A DNA stretch of 8,817 nt. Origin: Pseudomonadota bacterium (lineage in GTDB: Bacteria; Pseudomonadota; Alphaproteobacteria; Rhizobiales; Methyloligellaceae). This document shows, piece after piece, positions 7,146 through 8,817 of this stretch. Positions within the stretch are counted from its first letter, which is position 1. Each line of letters begins with the position of its first letter. The notes beneath the pieces were generated by a model. The model was not told where the DNA came from, searched no databases, and worked only from the letters and a program-made list of their open reading frames with translations. Location of the stretch: positions 1 to 8,817 of the forward strand of contig JADFHH010000042.1 in assembly GCA_022567275.1 (NCBI GenBank), written 5' to 3'. A program made the position numbers and the translations under genes.

Positions 7146-8183
7146 TTGGATATAAAAAAAACCGTTGTCGAGGCGATCGGCAACACGCCACTCATCAAAT
7201 TGCACGCGGCCTCCAAGGCTTCGGGCTGCACCATTCTCGGCAAGGCGGAGTTTCTTAATCCCGGCCAGTCGGTCAAGGACCGCCCTGCCAGGGAGATGAT
7301 TCTCGAAGCGGAGACGCGCGGCGATTTGAAGCCAGGCGGGCTGATCGTTGAAGCAACCGCGGGCAATACCGGCATCGGCCTCGCTCTGGTCGCCAATGCG
7401 CGGGGTTACCGGACCTGGATTGTCATTCCCGAAACCCAGAGCGAGGAGAAGAAGGATACGCTGCGCCTTGCCGGCGCCACCCTGATCGAGGTTCCGGCCG
7501 TGCCGTTCAAGAACCCCAACAATTACCAGCATATCGGCCGGCGGCTGGCGGAAAAGCTGGCCGGGAGCGAGCCAAATGGCGTTTTGTTCGCGGATCAGTG
7601 GAACAATATGGACAACCGCAAGGCGCACTACAGAACCACCGGTCCGGAGATTTGGCGGCAGACGGGCGGCAAGATCGACGGATTTATCTGCGCCGTCGGC
7701 ACCGGCGGCACCATTGCCGGCGTCTCAACCTATTTGCGTGAGCAAAGCCAGGATATTGTCATCGGCTGCGCCGACCCGTGCGGCGCGGCGATGTATTCGC
7801 TGTTCTCCACCGGCGAAGCGAAACCATCCGATGGCAACTCGGTTTCAGAAGGCATTGGCCTGGGCCGTTCCACCTGTATCGTCGAGGATATCAAGGTCGA
7901 ACACCCCTACATCATTCCTGACGAAGAGGCGATTCCGGTGCTGTTCGATCTCGCCGAACATGAGGGCCTGCTGCTTGGCAGCTCAAGCGGCATCAATGTC
8001 GCCGGCGCCATCCGGCTGGCGAAAGATATGGGACCGGGCCACACCATCGTAACAATCCTGTGCGACCATGGCTCCCGCTACCAGAGCAAATTGTTCAATC
8101 CCGCTTTCCTGAAGGAGAAGGGATTGCCGGTCCCGGCGTGGCTTGACCGGCCAGCGCCGGATATCCCTGACGTCACGCAATGA
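7146..8183 (+). CDS. cysK: cysteine synthase family protein (PLP-dependent, fold type II)
   Basis: The product belongs to the cysteine synthase / cystathionine beta-synthase family and most likely makes L-cysteine from O-acetylserine and sulfide in the cytoplasm. The 345-residue protein has the PLP lysine Lys44 in NPGQSVKDR and an asparagine loop TAGNTG (71-76). The PLP phosphate loop is GTGGT (185-189), and the C-terminal GSSSG (278-282) approaches the pyridine nitrogen. The loop is unusual: classical CysK has TSGNTG, and here Ala72 replaces the serine that helps hold the substrate carboxylate. Together with the ADQWNNMDNRKAHY and TGPEIWRQTGG segments this resembles the fungal 'cysteine synthase 2' type subgroup, so the exact substrate is less certain than the family. 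Translation starts at TTG, behind AGAAGG. The gene follows the oxidase by 87 bases, and its stop overlaps the start of the editing protein in an ATGA. Confidence 0.9.
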   Translation: MDIKKTVVEAIGNTPLIKLHAASKASGCTILGKAEFLNPGQSVKDRPAREMILEAETRGDLKPGGLIVEATAGNTGIGLALVANARGYRTWIVIPETQSEEKKDTLRLAGATLIEVPAVPFKNPNNYQHIGRRLAEKLAGSEPNGVLFADQWNNMDNRKAHYRTTGPEIWRQTGGKIDGFICAVGTGGTIAGVSTYLREQSQDIVIGCADPCGAAMYSLFSTGEAKPSDGNSVSEGIGLGRSTCIVEDIKVEHPYIIPDEEAIPVLFDLAEHEGLLLGSSSGINVAGAIRLAKDMGPGHTIVTILCDHGSRYQSKLFNPAFLKEKGLPVPAWLDRPAPDIPDVTQ

Positions 8184-8817
8184 GCAAAACCCGGGAACTG
8201 TTTCGCGAGGACAGCTACGCGAAAACTTGCGAGGCGGAAGTTTTGGCTGTCAACGACCTCGGCGGCATCATACTCGACAGGACGGTTTTTTACCCGGCCG
8301 GTGGTGGCCAGCCCGGAGATACAGGAATATTGCTGCGCGCCGATGGCGGCGAAATTCCGATCGCCACCACCGTTTATGAACCCGGCCGCGGCGCCATCGT
8401 CCATGTGCCGGGGCAAGGAGCGGTTGTGCCGCAAGCAGGCGATAAGGTGCAATGCGTTCTCGACTGGGACAATCGCTACGCCCATATGCGGGTTCACACA
8501 GCACTTCATTTGCTGTGTGCCGTCCTCCCCTACCCGGTTACGGGAGGTTCTATCGGCGCGGGCAAGGGCCGGCTTGATTTCAATATCCCCGATGCCGGTC
8601 TCGACAAGGACGCCTTGTCGGAAGAACTCGACAAGCTGGTGCAACAGGATTTCCCGGTGACCATAAGCTGGATCAGCGATGCGGAGCTGGCTGAACGCCC
8701 TGAGCTGGTGCGCACCATGTCCGTCAAACCGCCGGCGGGCGCCGGCAAGGTGCGCATGATCGCCGTGGGCGAGGTCGATCTGCAACCCTGCGGCGGCACC
8801 CATGTGGCGCGTACGCG
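8180..8817 (+). CDS. alaX: stand-alone alanyl-tRNA editing protein, AlaX type (3' end outside window)
   Basis: AlaX proteins are free-standing relatives of the alanyl-tRNA synthetase editing domain. They hydrolyse mischarged Ser-tRNA(Ala), and in some members Gly-tRNA(Ala), in trans in the cytoplasm. The visible 212 residues begin MSKTRELFREDSYAKTCEAEV and include YPAGGGQPGDTG (38-49). The zinc-site motif HTALH has His106 and His110, SIGAGKGRLDF spans 124-134, and the second zinc motif CGGTH has Cys204 and His208. All four metal ligands of the editing domain are thus present, and no synthetase catalytic domain precedes them. Family members are usually about 230-250 residues, so perhaps 20-40 residues are missing at the right edge. 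The ATG overlaps the stop codon of the upstream cysteine synthase in an ATGA, with no separate ribosome-binding site of note, which points to translational coupling. Confidence 0.95.
   Translation, partial: MSKTRELFREDSYAKTCEAEVLAVNDLGGIILDRTVFYPAGGGQPGDTGILLRADGGEIPIATTVYEPGRGAIVHVPGQGAVVPQAGDKVQCVLDWDNRYAHMRVHTALHLLCAVLPYPVTGGSIGAGKGRLDFNIPDAGLDKDALSEELDKLVQQDFPVTISWISDAELAERPELVRTMSVKPPAGAGKVRMIAVGEVDLQPCGGTHVART

Noticed and set aside
6606..7628. A 340-codon minus-strand frame spanning the end of the oxidase and the start of the cysteine synthase
   Set aside because: Both plus-strand genes are unmistakable family members. The antisense translation has low-complexity, mirror-like composition without known motifs.
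8078..8803. A 241-codon minus-strand frame opposite alaX
   Set aside because: The plus strand carries the complete AlaX zinc-site motifs; the antisense frame has none and is a shadow.

Overview
The window reads as an ordinary chromosomal segment of a moderately GC-rich alphaproteobacterium. The gene order on the minus strand, tRNA-Leu, tig, clpP, clpX, lon, is the classic proteobacterial protein-quality-control cluster. The ClpX and Lon sequences resemble alphaproteobacterial ones, and a tRNA-Leu next to tig is familiar from Hyphomicrobiales (Rhizobiales)-type genomes. The genus cannot be named from this window.

Left part (1-5492, all minus strand). Going in the direction of transcription, a tRNA-Leu(UAG) with an encoded CCA end is followed 73 bases later by tig (trigger factor, ribosome-bound chaperone). 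Then come clpP (ClpP serine peptidase, 40 bases after tig), a 324-base spacer, clpX (AAA+ unfoldase), a 222-base spacer, and the first 488 codons of lon (AAA+ protease), which runs off the left edge. Trigger factor handles nascent chains, ClpX unfolds and feeds substrates to ClpP, and Lon degrades misfolded and regulatory proteins. All visible catalytic and nucleotide-binding motifs are intact. The clpP-clpX spacer is the least explained stretch. It holds a plausible promoter just after clpP, a perfect 6-bp stem-loop before clpX, and a 45-codon reading frame that ends inside the clpX ribosome-binding region.

Right part (5493-8817, plus strand). Diverging from the tRNA is a Tat-exported multicopper oxidase with a full set of copper ligands. 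It is followed by a PLP-dependent cysteine synthase family protein that starts at TTG, and then by a stand-alone alanyl-tRNA editing protein (AlaX type). AlaX overlaps the synthase by an ATGA and runs off the right edge within a few dozen codons of its expected end. The synthase-AlaX overlap suggests translational coupling. A serine-centred link (O-acetylserine use, and clearance of Ser-tRNA(Ala)) is a reasonable but unproven explanation.

I found no CRISPR array, insertion sequence, phage gene, toxin-antitoxin pair or clear defence system. I do not think the window contains a striking undescribed system. The observations most worth checking are the synthase-AlaX coupling with the altered asparagine loop of the synthase, the clpP-clpX spacer, and the acidic tail of ClpP.
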